Source of the DNA: Salinirubellus litoreus
Lineage (GTDB): Archaea; Halobacteriota; Halobacteria; Halobacteriales; Haloarculaceae
DNA: 64,000 nt
Direction: 5' to 3'
Assembly (NCBI RefSeq): GCF_037335815.1
Contig: NZ_CP147841.1
Coordinates: forward strand, 3,596,001-3,660,000
The notes beneath the pieces were generated by a model. The model saw nothing but the letters and a program-made list of their open reading frames with translations. It made no database searches and was not told the origin of the DNA. The position numbers and the translations under genes were made by a program. Positions within the stretch are counted from its first letter, which is position 1; every line of letters begins with the position of its first letter. Shown here one piece after another: positions 9,074 through 17,498 of the stretch.

Positions 9074-9727
9074 ATGGGTGGATCAGACAGGACCCCGAGA
9101 TCGACAACCCCCGGTAGCCCGGTCGAGCGTCTCGCGGCCGTGACCGGCCGCAACCTGCTCGTCGTCGGCCCGCCGATGTCCGGCAAGCGGTCGTTCGGCC
9201 TGAGCGTGCTCGGCGACGGGATCGCGAACGGTCGTGACGCGCTCGTCGTCGCCGCCTCCAGACACCTCGCCGCAATCCCGTTCGATCACACCGGGGGCGG
9301 CCGGTTCGGCGTCGTCGATTGCACGCCGAGCGACGCCGACGAGGATGGCCCGGTCGTCAACGTCGCCTCCCCCGGGGACCTGACCGGTATCAGCATGCCG
9401 GTCTCCCGGTTCCTCGACGGGAGCGAGCGCCCCGTCGTGCTGTTCGATTCGATCTCCTCGATCCTCCAGTACGCCGACGAGGAGTCCGCGTTCCGCTTTC
9501 TCTCGGTGCTGACCGCCCAGGTCGCGGGCGCGGACGGCGTCGGCCTCTACACGTTCGACGGCGGGGCCCACACCGAGGAGACACACCGGACGTTCGCCCA
9601 GCTGTTCGAGGGGCGGGTCGAACTCCGTGGCGGTACCGATCCCGCCAGCGGCGGGCGTGACGAGGGCGCGACGGAGGTCCGCGTCAGCGGCGTGGCCGGC
9701 ACCGCGGGCGAATGGACGGGGATCTAA
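9074..9727 (+). CDS. RecA-superfamily (KaiC/RAD55-like) NTP-binding protein
   Basis: 217 residues with a Walker A-like VVGPPMSGKRS (about 31-41), and a Walker B-like VVLFDSISSIL (about 122-132), the arrangement of haloarchaeal single-domain KaiC/RAD55 relatives. In haloarchaea such proteins are often near HTH and signalling genes, but their function is not established. ATG 9074 is chosen over upstream in-frame codons because the family begins just before the nucleotide-binding strand and the upstream part is out of character (Arg/Pro/Ser-rich). Its end overlaps by 4 bases the convergent hydrolase gene. Confidence 0.6.
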   Translation: MGGSDRTPRSTTPGSPVERLAAVTGRNLLVVGPPMSGKRSFGLSVLGDGIANGRDALVVAASRHLAAIPFDHTGGGRFGVVDCTPSDADEDGPVVNVASPGDLTGISMPVSRFLDGSERPVVLFDSISSILQYADEESAFRFLSVLTAQVAGADGVGLYTFDGGAHTEETHRTFAQLFEGRVELRGGTDPASGGRDEGATEVRVSGVAGTAGEWTGI

Positions 9728-10521
9728 TTCCAGCCGTCGGCGAACCGCTCGATCATGACGGGGTCGTGACCGAGCAGGACGTCGGCCCCGGTTCGTCGCT
9801 CGATGTCCCGGACCCGTTCGAGGCTCTCGTGCCACGCCCGGTTGTCCCAGAGCAGCGACGCGGCCATCGACTGGCCGGCCTCGTAGTTGGCCTCCATGTA
9901 CGCCTCGTCGCCCACCACCAGGAGCGTCCTGTCGCCGGCCTCGATCTCCGCGCCGAGCAGTCCCGGGGTGTGTCCGGGCAGGTGGAGCAGATCGAACCCC
10001 TCGTAGAGCTGTCGGTCGCCCTCGACGACCGTCCAGTTCAGGTCCCGGTCGAAGTCCGGGGCCCAGTAGGCGACCGACCCCACGTCCGTCTTCGCCGAGA
10101 GGTAGGCGAACTCGAGTTCGCGGCGGTGGACGTACACCGGGACGTCCGTCCCCTAGAACTGGTAGAGCCCGCCGGCGTGGTCGAGGTGGAGGTGGCTCAT
10201 CACCACGGCGTCGATATCCGAGAGCGCATAACCCGCCTCCGAGAGCGCCGTCTCGAGGTCGCGCTCGGCGGCGTCGACGTGGGCGAACGCCTCGTACAGC
10301 GGCGCGGGCCAGTAGCCCTCGCCGGCCTCGGGGTGCGAGCCGGTGTCCCAGAGCACGGTCGCCTCGGGGTGGTCGACCACGAGGTTCCAGACCGCGAACT
10401 CCCCGTAGTCGAGGTCGGGGTTCGGCTCGCTCGCGGTGGCGACGACGTGCCCGTCGAGCACGAAGTTAAGATCGGCCTCGATGCGTCCCCGGTCGAGGAG
10501 GGCGATGGACGTTCCTTCCAT
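9724..10521 (-). pseudogene. MBL-fold lactonase-like hydrolase interrupted by an amber codon
   Basis: A metallo-beta-lactamase-fold hydrolase resembling N-acyl-homoserine lactonases. Read through, it would be 265 residues and contains all metal ligands: SHLHLDH (109-115), H in LPGHTPG, D in VVGDEAY, H in LLGHDP. Codon 123 (10153-10155) is TAG within GGLYQF-GTDVP, where one base change from GAG (Glu) would explain it. The frame is otherwise intact on both sides. TAG ends several other genes here (for example at 547, 6385, 11108), so it is a true stop in this organism. A TATA-like GGATAACG 27 bases before ATG 10521 is kept. Recent inactivation or a base-call error are the two readings. Confidence 0.8.
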
Positions 10522-10705
10522 GACGTCCGGGAAGCGCGGACCCGGGATAACGCTTCGGCGAGGGTACGGGGTTGCCGGTAAACAGGGATCTCCCGGGGTC
10601 TCTCGACCCTTCTCGGTCTCACTCGCCGTCGTGTCACACGCGGCCGACCACGACGCGGCTGGAACGACGGACAAGACGGAAGTTCCTCGCCCACCGGAAC
10701 CCGTC

Positions 10706-11110
10706 ATGGACCAGCCCACACCCGCGGAGGGGTGGCCCGACGGCCCGCTCACAGAGGAAGAGGTCCGAGACCTGCTCGGGGGAACCGATCACACGGACGA
10801 CCCGGTCCGCGCAGTGTGGGTGTTCGACGGGGGTGGTGAGGGGGCACGGGAGGCGATACTCGGCGATGACGGCCCCGAGGACGTTGCCGAGGGGACCTCG
10901 GCAAGCAATGGGCGTCCAGTGGACGCTGATGACGCCGTGATCGACCTCGTCCTGGAGACCACCGATGAGTACCGGATGTTCTCGTACACGTACGGCCGAA
11001 CGGGGCTCGGCTGGCAGGACTACGGATCCGAACCGGCGGAGAGCGAGACGATGGCGGACACCCTCGAGTCGTACCGACTGCTCGTCGGCGAGACGGAGCT
11101 CAAGGGGTAG
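10706..11110 (+). CDS. Acidic protein of unknown function
   Basis: 134 residues, strongly acidic, without membrane segments or a motif that I recognise. The start ATG 10706 is chosen because the frame before it has the Arg/Ser-rich composition of non-coding antisense DNA, while MDQPTPAEGWPDGPLT opens a typical halophilic composition. It ends with a compact part (YRMFSYTYGRTGLGWQDYG) that looks folded. It is alone between divergent and co-directional neighbours. Confidence 0.5.
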   Translation: MDQPTPAEGWPDGPLTEEEVRDLLGGTDHTDDPVRAVWVFDGGGEGAREAILGDDGPEDVAEGTSASNGRPVDADDAVIDLVLETTDEYRMFSYTYGRTGLGWQDYGSEPAESETMADTLESYRLLVGETELKG

Positions 11111-11244
11111 CCCCGCGGCCGGTCGTTCCGCGAACGCCGGCGGAACCGTCGACACGTGGTACAAGAACCTTTCGACGGGCTGTGAGGAACTGCGGACAGT
11201 CCCGGGGGATGACAGGGGTCGGTCACGTCGTACCGGACGGAACG

Positions 11245-12489
11245 ATGGTCCCCGAACAGAGGCCCTCCACGAAACCGCGAACTCGCCGTGGACTCCTCCG
11301 GGCCGCGGGCGGCACGCTCGCGGCCGGAGTCGCCGTAGGAGCGACCGGCTGTCTCTCCTCGCTCCCGCCACTCGGTCGCGGGCAGTCGTACGGACGCCTC
11401 GAGGTCCCGCCGCCGGACGAACCCGCGTACCGCCGCTGGCTCCCGGCCCCGTCGACGTTCGAGGTACACGAGTCGAACTACGCGTTCGCCTACCGCGAGC
11501 CCGCACCGGTCGACGGCGGCGAACCCGAGGAGTTCCTCGGCCGGCGGGCGATGTCCAAGAGCGAGCTCGACTACTTCGGACTCGGCGAGTCGAACTACGA
11601 CCGTCTGCTGGAGACCCCCTTCGGGATCGTGGTCGAGGCGGAGTTCGAGGCGTCGACGGCGACCGAGACGCTCGCCGGGAGTGGCTACGAACCCGACGGC
11701 AGTTACCGTGGGTACGACCTGTTCTCGCGGTCGGACGTCCCGCGGCGGGCGGCCGTCCGCGACGGGGTCGTCGTCTGGTCAAGCGAGCGGGTCCACGACC
11801 GCCCGGACGTCGAGGCGCTCGTCGACGCCGGAGCGGGCGATCGACGGCGGTACCACGAGGAGAACGAGGCGTTCGCGCGAGCGAGCGAGGCTGCCGGGGC
11901 GAACCGGATGCTGATCGTCGGTCCCGACTTCGGCGACCCGACGGACACGGCCGAGATGGGTGCCGACGCGTTCCGGTTCGACGGCGATGTCGCCTACCAG
12001 GTCGTCACACTCCGCTTCCCCGATGGACGGGTCCCGACGGCCGACCGGCTCGAACGCGCCTTCCGCGACGAGTACGGCCTGACCGAGGAGGCCGAGGTGT
12101 TCGACGTCCGGATCGACGGCCGCCTCGCGACGCTCGAGACGCGGGTCCCGCTGGGCGAGCCGCGCGACCTCACGCCGATCGAGGATCCGCCGCAGGTGAC
12201 CTGGGGCGCCGAGTTCGACGCCGACGCGCGGGCGCTGACGCTGCGCCACGAGACGGGCGAAGCCGTCGACACCGAGTGGCTCTGGTTCGACGCCGAGACC
12301 GAGGCCCGCCCGGGGATGATCGAGACGGAACCGCTCTGGACGGACGAACGAGGGATCGGGCCCGGCGACGGCGACACCGTGGACCTGTCCGACCGGCCGG
12401 ACGTGACTGGCGCGTCCGTGGTGCTGGCGGGGGATGAATGCTGTGCGTTCCGCACCCTCTTCGACTACGGACTCGGGGGTGAACGGTGA
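11245..12489 (+). CDS. Tat-exported lipoprotein of unknown function
   Basis: 414 residues. The N-terminus has a twin-arginine signal (TRRGLLRAAGGTLAAG) ending in the lipobox-like GATGC, so the mature protein would be lipid-anchored on the outside of the membrane after folding in the cytoplasm. The rest is acidic with mixed alpha/beta character and two Cys near the C-terminus (DECCAF). No known catalytic motif is seen. ATG 11245 gives a normal short n-region; ATG 11209 is an in-frame alternative. Confidence 0.6.
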   Translation: MVPEQRPSTKPRTRRGLLRAAGGTLAAGVAVGATGCLSSLPPLGRGQSYGRLEVPPPDEPAYRRWLPAPSTFEVHESNYAFAYREPAPVDGGEPEEFLGRRAMSKSELDYFGLGESNYDRLLETPFGIVVEAEFEASTATETLAGSGYEPDGSYRGYDLFSRSDVPRRAAVRDGVVVWSSERVHDRPDVEALVDAGAGDRRRYHEENEAFARASEAAGANRMLIVGPDFGDPTDTAEMGADAFRFDGDVAYQVVTLRFPDGRVPTADRLERAFRDEYGLTEEAEVFDVRIDGRLATLETRVPLGEPRDLTPIEDPPQVTWGAEFDADARALTLRHETGEAVDTEWLWFDAETEARPGMIETEPLWTDERGIGPGDGDTVDLSDRPDVTGASVVLAGDECCAFRTLFDYGLGGER

Positions 12490-12656
12490 CCGTGATAGCG
12501 ACCGTTAACGCCTCCGTCCGCGGCCGTGCGACCATCGCCGCCGGCTGTCCGCCCGCGAGCGGACTCGATACCGAAGCGAGTCCGTGGTCACCACTCCGAG
12601 CGAGCGTTCGGTCGTCACGGACGGCGAGGGCGGCGAGCAGCCGCGACCGTGGATAC

Positions 12657-12665
12657 GATTTATAC
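12657..12665 (+). promoter_or_regulatory. TATA box of the ArsR-type regulator
   Basis: GATTTATAC is centred about 28 bases before GTG 12690 and only 13 before ATG 12675. It therefore favours a leaderless transcript starting at GTG 12690, five codons inside the annotated frame. Confidence 0.5.
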
Positions 12666-12674
12666 ACATATGGG

Positions 12675-13034
12675 ATGACAGAACGGAGTGTGAGCGAGGA
12701 GCCCGACCTGGCGACGGTCGTCGACCTCATCGACGACGAGCACGTCAGGTCGATCCTCGCCGCGACGAGCGCAGAGCCACTGTCGGCGACGGAGTTGAGC
12801 GAGCGGTGTGACGTCTCGCCGTCGAGCATCTACCGCCGCGTCGAGCGGCTGGCGGAGGCGGACCTCCTCGACGACCGGACGCGGCCGCGGGCCGACGGCC
12901 ACCACGAGACCGTCTACGTGGCGGCGCTCGACCGGTTCGAGGTCAGGGTTAGCGACGGCGACCTGGAGTGGATGGTCGAGCGCCGACACCGGGACGTCGC
13001 CGATGAACTGACGCGGATGTGGGGGGAGCTCTGA
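12675..13034 (+). CDS. ArsR-type winged-helix regulator
   Basis: 119 residues with a helix-turn-helix (LSATELSERCDVSPSSIYRRVERLAEA, here split: LSATELSERCDV and SSIYRRVERL) in the second quarter, followed by a wing (HETVYVAALDRFEV). Haloarchaeal genes of this type usually precede a small membrane protein and are thought to control it or a linked process. The next ATG is 1 base after the TGA. The start may really be GTG 12690 because of the TATA spacing. Confidence 0.75.
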   Translation: MTERSVSEEPDLATVVDLIDDEHVRSILAATSAEPLSATELSERCDVSPSSIYRRVERLAEADLLDDRTRPRADGHHETVYVAALDRFEVRVSDGDLEWMVERRHRDVADELTRMWGEL

Positions 13035-13035
13035 G

Positions 13036-13353
13036 ATGACCACCGTTGGGTCGGTCCTGGGGTTGCTAGCCGGTGGGGCCGCGACGGGGTCGGCCGTTAT
13101 CGGGCTCTATATCGGCTACCACGCCTACCGCGGGCTCCGCCGGCACGACGAACCGTCGATGCGGTACCTCTCGATCGGGATGATCCTGCTGTTCGGTGTG
13201 ACCTACGTCCTCGCACTGGCGGGCCAGGGCCTCATCGCGTTCCGGGTGGTCCCCATCGACCTCCAGAACACGGTCCGCCTCGTTGTCCGGGCCGTCCAGC
13301 TCGCGGGGCTGGTCTGTATCGCCTACTCGCTGCGGGTCGCGACGGGCCGCTGA
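13036..13353 (+). CDS. Small three-helix membrane protein paired with the HTH gene
   Basis: 105 residues with three membrane helices (about 6-30, 45-68, 82-100) and a short charged loop YRGLRRHDEPSMRYL. It is translationally coupled to the ArsR-type gene. Such HTH plus membrane-protein pairs recur in haloarchaea; the membrane protein may sense a signal for the regulator, but this is inferred from gene order. Confidence 0.65.
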   Translation: MTTVGSVLGLLAGGAATGSAVIGLYIGYHAYRGLRRHDEPSMRYLSIGMILLFGVTYVLALAGQGLIAFRVVPIDLQNTVRLVVRAVQLAGLVCIAYSLRVATGR

Positions 13354-13357
13354 GACG

Positions 13358-13600
13358 ATGCCGGGCGTCGAGCGGCTCGCACCGGACGTGCCGACGGACG
13401 TCGACGCGGACCCGAGGGTGTTCAGTCCAGAACGTCGGCTACCACCTCGACCGCCTCGAGACGACCGGCCTCGTCGAGGTCGTCGGGGGCCGGTACTCCG
13501 AGAAGAGCACCGAGATGGGCGTCTACGCGCCGACCGGGTCGCCGCTCGTGATCCGCGTCGAGCCCGGAGCGGAGCGCCCTCCCTGGCTCCTGTGGGAGAG
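13358..13600 (+). pseudogene. Remnant of an ArsR-type HTH regulator with internal deletion
   Basis: ATG 13358 opens MPGVERLAPDVPTDVDADPR, the usual N-terminus of a large haloarchaeal HTH family. After VFS the frame changes at about 13423-13425 and continues as VQNVGYHLDRLETTGLVE, then YSEKSTEMGVYAPTGSPLV, the recognition-helix and wing segment of the same family. About 40 residues between the two parts (first half of the winged helix) are missing and the junction is out of frame by one. Downstream sensory or membrane parts are absent. The remnant runs into the opposite-strand lipoprotein relic. Confidence 0.7.
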
Positions 13601-14189
13601 CGCAAGGGGCCCGGGCGTCCGCCCCGCGATGGCGTCCCCGGACCAGGGCGGCCTGATCACGGTCACGTCCCCGAACTCGACGGTGTAGGTGTGACGGAGG
13701 GTGGCGTTCCGCCCGCCCAGCCGTATCGGGAACTCGACGACGAACCGGCGGACGCCGAACGAGGCGTTCCCCCAGACGTGGGCCTCGACGAGCGACAGGT
13801 CGGGAACGGGGTAGTCGGTCGTGCCGTTCCGCCACAGCGAGATGCCGCTCGCGTTCGCCCCGTGCCGGTCGATGTACGTCTCCTCGACGGCCAGCGACCC
13901 GTTCTCGAACCGGACGGTCGTCCGGGCCCGCTCGACGAAGGTCGCGTTCGAGAGCGTCCCGAGGTGGGCGGCCTCGAGTCGCTCGGCGTCGGTCACCCCG
14001 TCGGTCGAGACGCCGGGGGCAGGGATGCGTCGGTCGGCGGGTCGGTCGGCACCGGTGCGGGCGTGACCGTCCGCCCGGTCTGCGTGTCGGCCGTCCCGGA
14101 CGAGTGGTGTTACAGCCGGCGAGGGCGATCGCCGACGCCAGGGCCAGGAGCACGAGCGCGGGACGAACCACCCGGTAACCCCCGGTCAC
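13523..14189 (-). pseudogene. Broken third lipoprotein paralogue
   Basis: GTG 14189 opens a good lipoprotein signal (VLLALASAIALAGC) but the frame then changes twice: near 14100 (continuing SGTADTQTGRTVTPAPVPTD) and near 14015-14020 (continuing GVSTDGVTDAERLEAAHLG). The rest matches the end of the two upstream paralogues (NATLRHTYTVEF, VTVIRPPWSGDAI) but the middle third is missing and no normal stop follows, so the frame reads on to 13523. It is the last of three tandem copies and begins 1 base after the stop of the second. Confidence 0.75.
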
Positions 14190-14190
14190 G

Positions 14191-15054
14191 TCACCCCTCC
14201 CCTCGGTATCCGGGCGTGGGCGTCCCGTTCTCGATGGCCTCGTCGTACCACGACGGTCGCGGGACGGTCGTCGTCCCGACGTCGGCGTACTCGAAGACGT
14301 GTTCGACGGTCGCCGACCGACCGCGGTACTGCGCCGGGTACGTCACGGCCACCCGGTAGACGGCACCGTCCGCCCCCACGACGGCCCGGAGGGAGGCGTT
14401 GCCCGTCGGGATCGTCCCGGCGAGCCCGAAGACCGGGAGGGCGAGGACGTCATCGGCGGCGAAGACGTAGCGGGCCGTCCCGTCGACGACGCGCCGGCCG
14501 ACCCGGCGGAGCGACGCCCGTTCGAGGGTCCTCGCGTAGGGCCTCGCGTCCGGGTCGACGAAGTCGTCGTAGAGGACGTTCGATAGCCGGGCGCGACGGG
14601 TCGAGCCGTCCCCGTCGGTCACCGACTGGACGGTCGTCCGGCGGTCGGACCAGACTTCGGCCGCGACGACCTGAAACGAGCGGGCGTCGCTCCGAGGACC
14701 CTCCTCGAGCGCGTAGGAGAGGGCGAACGCCTCCGGACCGCGCCGGACGACCAGCGCCTGCCGCCCGAGGACCTCCTCCCCGTCCCGGACGGTCGTGACG
14801 GTCCGCTCGGTGAACGGGACGTCCTCGAACGCCCGAGCGTGGGCCGCCGCGAGCAGCGAGGCGTTCTCGACGCCGCGCGGCGAGAGCCCGGGCACCGTCG
14901 CCCGCGAGGCGGGCGTCGCGTCCGTCGGGACCGGGACGGGCGTCACCGAGCGGGTCGGGGTTCCGTCGAAGCCGGTCGCCCCGCTACATCCGGCGAGGAC
15001 GGCCAGAAGAGAGAGAAGAAGCGCGAGACCGGGATCGGATCGAGGGTCGTTCAT
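14191..15054 (-). CDS. Lipoprotein, tandem paralogue 2
   Basis: 287 residues with a lipoprotein signal (LALLLSLLAVLAGC), a Thr/Pro-rich linker and a domain of about 240 residues shared with the genes on both sides: NASLLAAAHARAF, RTVTTVRDGEEV, a central YARTLERASLRRVGRRVVDGT (split as YARTLERASLRRV and GRRVVDGT), and the C-terminal VEHVFEYADVGTTTVPRPSW. It would be anchored on the cell surface. I know of no assigned function; the fold may bind hydrophobic ligands, but that is a guess. ATG 15054 is preferred over GTG 15060 by position. The gene starts 6 bases after the stop of paralogue 1. Confidence 0.7.
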   Translation of the reverse strand: MNDPRSDPGLALLLSLLAVLAGCSGATGFDGTPTRSVTPVPVPTDATPASRATVPGLSPRGVENASLLAAAHARAFEDVPFTERTVTTVRDGEEVLGRQALVVRRGPEAFALSYALEEGPRSDARSFQVVAAEVWSDRRTTVQSVTDGDGSTRRARLSNVLYDDFVDPDARPYARTLERASLRRVGRRVVDGTARYVFAADDVLALPVFGLAGTIPTGNASLRAVVGADGAVYRVAVTYPAQYRGRSATVEHVFEYADVGTTTVPRPSWYDEAIENGTPTPGYRGEG

Positions 15055-15060
15055 CCCCAC

Positions 15061-15927
15061 TCAACCCCCTGCTCGCGTTCTCGGGACGGACGTTCCGTTC
15101 TCGACGACTTCGTCGGACCACGGCGGCCGAGGAACCGTGGTCGTCCCGATCGCCGTGATCTCGAAGACGTGCTCGACGGTCGCGGTCCGGCCACCGTGGC
15201 GAGCGGGGAGGGTAGCGACCACCAGCCGGACGACACCGTCAGCACCGACGACAGCCCGGAGGGTGGCGCTGCCGGTGGGGGTCGTCTCGAGGAGGCCGAA
15301 CGTCCCGAGCGAGTCGACGCCGTCCGCTTCGAAGGCGTACAGCACGGTCCCGTTCTCGACCCGTCGGTCGACGCGCCGGAGCGACGCCCGTTCCAGGGTC
15401 CGGGCGTACGGCTCCGCGCCGGGGATAGCGAAACGGGAGTAGAACGTGTTGGGAGCCGGCTCGCTCCGGACCGACCCGTCCCGGGCGGTGATCGACTGGA
15501 CGACGGTCTCCCCGTCGGACCAGACTTCGACCGCAACGGCCTGCCGTGGTTCGAAGCCGACACGCAGGTCACCCTCGAGTCCGAACCGCAGACGGAACGC
15601 CTCGGCGTCGCGTCTCACCACGAGCGTCCGCCGACCGATCACCGTCCCGTTCGTATCACGGACGGTCGTGACGGTCCGCTCGGTGAACGACATCTCAGAG
15701 AGCACCCGGCGGTGGGCCGCCTCCAGCGACGAGGCGTTCTCGACGCCGTCGGGCGAGATACCGGGGGTCACCCCCTCGACCGCGGGGGTGGCGTCGCCGG
15801 GGACCGGTGCGGGGGTCACCGACCGCGTCGCCGTCGCGTCGGTGTTAACCCCCGCGCTACAGCCCGCGAGGACGACCGCCGCGGCGAGGGTCGGGAGGAC
15901 CCAACCCCGGTGTGATCCGGGACCCAT
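15061..15927 (-). CDS. Lipoprotein, tandem paralogue 1
   Basis: 288 residues: signal and lipobox VLPTLAAAVVLAGCSAG, linker with TPAPVPGDATP, then the same domain as paralogue 2 (ENASSLEAAHRRVL, RTVTTVRDTNGTV, PYARTLERASLRRVDRR, TVEHVFEITAIGTTTVPRPP). Identity between the two is high in the central and C-terminal parts, which indicates a fairly recent duplication. It is first in the three-gene row; a weak TATA-like GGCATACC lies about 28 bases before ATG 15927. Confidence 0.7.
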   Translation of the reverse strand: MGPGSHRGWVLPTLAAAVVLAGCSAGVNTDATATRSVTPAPVPGDATPAVEGVTPGISPDGVENASSLEAAHRRVLSEMSFTERTVTTVRDTNGTVIGRRTLVVRRDAEAFRLRFGLEGDLRVGFEPRQAVAVEVWSDGETVVQSITARDGSVRSEPAPNTFYSRFAIPGAEPYARTLERASLRRVDRRVENGTVLYAFEADGVDSLGTFGLLETTPTGSATLRAVVGADGVVRLVVATLPARHGGRTATVEHVFEITAIGTTTVPRPPWSDEVVENGTSVPRTRAGG

Positions 15928-16066
15928 AGCTGTACGAGAGGGGAGACGGTGGTATGCCTTGCGCCTCCGTGGGGGGGGAACGCGGACACCCCGGCGTGTT
16001 CGGTCCGCCCCGGAGGGGCCGGTCGGCGACGACCGTCGTGGGCGGTGACGGGTCCCCGGACGCCCC

Positions 16067-17389
16067 TCAATCGTCGAACGGCCAGTCGCCGGTGACCTCC
16101 ATCCCCTCGACGTAGCGCTGCTCCTCGAGCAGTTCGACGATCTCCGAGTCCGGCTTCCGCGGGAGGTCCAGGTCGTCGCTCGCGAGTTCGACCGCCAGTT
16201 CAGTGAGGAGTATCGCCGACTCGCGAAGGTCGCGCGACTCCAGTTTGTCGAACGTGTCGGCCTCCGTGTGCCCCCAGCCCCGTCCCTCGTCGCCGGTTTC
16301 GGCGTAGACGTGGTACCCCGGAATCCCCCGGACGACGTACGGCCAGTGATCGGAGTGCGGCCCGACCTCGGGCACCGGGTCGAACGGGTGGTCGAAGCGA
16401 TCCGCGACCGTCTCGATCGCCTCACCCAGTTCGTCCCAGCCGTGGGTGTAGGCCGCGAGGTCCCGTCCCCGGCCGACGCCGTCGAAGTTCAGCACCGCCT
16501 TCACCGCGTCGGGGTCGACCGACTCGGCGTGGTGGGTCGACCCCACCAGCCCCACTTCCTCGGCACCGTAACAGACGAACTCGACGCGGGTGTCGAGTTC
16601 GGCCTCCCGTTCGGCGAGCGCCCGGGCCAGTTCGAGCACCATCGCCGTCCCCGCGCCGTTGTCCATCGCGCCCTCGGCGATGTCGTGGGCGTCGATGTGG
16701 GAGGTGACGAGCACGCGTTCGTCGGTCCCGGGTCCGAGTTCGGCGTGGACGTTGTGGCTCGTCGCGTCGGGCGTCTCGCATTCGACCTCGACGGAGAGCT
16801 CCTCGCCCTCGAACCGGCGGGCGAGCCGCGAGCCGACCTCCTTCGAGACGCCGACAGCGGGGATCTCCCCGATGGGCGCGTCCTCGGTACCGACGCTCCC
16901 GGTCGGCGGGAGACAGCCCTCAACGTGGTTGCGGAAGACGAACGCGGCCGCGCCCGCCTCGACGGCGTGGTAGTACTTCTCCCGGCGGTGGAGGAACCGG
17001 TGGTACCACGACGGGATGTTCGAGGCCGCCATCACGACCTTCCCCTCCAGATCCGCGTCGAAGTCCTCGGGGAGCCCGTAGCCGAGGTCGACGAACTCGC
17101 CCGACACCTCGCCGGCGAGCGATCGCGGGAGGGCGATGCAGTCGTGGGGCTCCCCGCCAGCCTCGATACCGCTGTCCCCCCTGACCCACCCCTGGAGGTC
17201 GAACGGTTCGAGACGGGCGTTCTCGGCATGGGCGTCGAGGGCGTCGCGCGTCGCCTCGGCACCCGCTCGCTCGCCCTCGGTGCCGGCCATCCGGTCGCCG
17301 ATGTCGACGAGCGTCTCCAGCAGGTCCCAGCCGACGTCGCTCGTGAACGTGCCCGCGATCCAGTCCTCGTCCGTCTCGGGTGATGACAT
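16067..17389 (-). CDS. M28-family zinc aminopeptidase-like peptidase
   Basis: 440 residues. It has the two-metal M28 layout: H and D in SHIDAHD with the bridging D in EGAMDNGAGTAM, the catalytic EE in YGAEEVGLVGS, D in NFDGVGRG, and the last His in the PHSDHWPY/GIPGYHVYAE region. A protease-associated-like domain is inserted before the catalytic part (NIPSWYHRFLHRREKYYHAV and FVFRNHVEGC). There is no signal peptide, so it acts in the cytoplasm. ATG 17389 is chosen over in-frame codons up to 17545, which have atypical Arg/Ser-rich sequence and lie over the promoter of the divergent prenyl synthase. The last metal ligand is less certain than the rest. Confidence 0.8.
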   Translation of the reverse strand: MSSPETDEDWIAGTFTSDVGWDLLETLVDIGDRMAGTEGERAGAEATRDALDAHAENARLEPFDLQGWVRGDSGIEAGGEPHDCIALPRSLAGEVSGEFVDLGYGLPEDFDADLEGKVVMAASNIPSWYHRFLHRREKYYHAVEAGAAAFVFRNHVEGCLPPTGSVGTEDAPIGEIPAVGVSKEVGSRLARRFEGEELSVEVECETPDATSHNVHAELGPGTDERVLVTSHIDAHDIAEGAMDNGAGTAMVLELARALAEREAELDTRVEFVCYGAEEVGLVGSTHHAESVDPDAVKAVLNFDGVGRGRDLAAYTHGWDELGEAIETVADRFDHPFDPVPEVGPHSDHWPYVVRGIPGYHVYAETGDEGRGWGHTEADTFDKLESRDLRESAILLTELAVELASDDLDLPRKPDSEIVELLEEQRYVEGMEVTGDWPFDD

Positions 17390-17467
17390 GGGGGGGATGG
17401 CGGAGGCCGGGGGCATACCCCTTTCGCCCGACGACGGGGCGGCCGGATCGCGGCCGGGAGCGCGCAG

Positions 17468-17478
17468 GCTTTTTAACC
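17468..17478 (+). promoter_or_regulatory. TATA box of the prenyl diphosphate synthase gene
   Basis: GCTTTTTAACC is centred 26 bases before ATG 17499 and decides this start against in-frame codons further upstream. Confidence 0.6.
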
Positions 17479-17498
17479 ACCGCCGGGGAGGGTCGACC

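Noticed and set aside
7201..9186. 661-codon open frame on the minus strand
   Set aside because: Antisense to the RND exporter, repetitive Arg/Asp/Glu/Gly composition, no motif; an artefact of GC-rich third positions.
10153..10155. Amber codon read as pyrrolysine
   Set aside because: TAG ends several ordinary genes in the window and no pyl genes are seen; the family normally has an acidic residue here.
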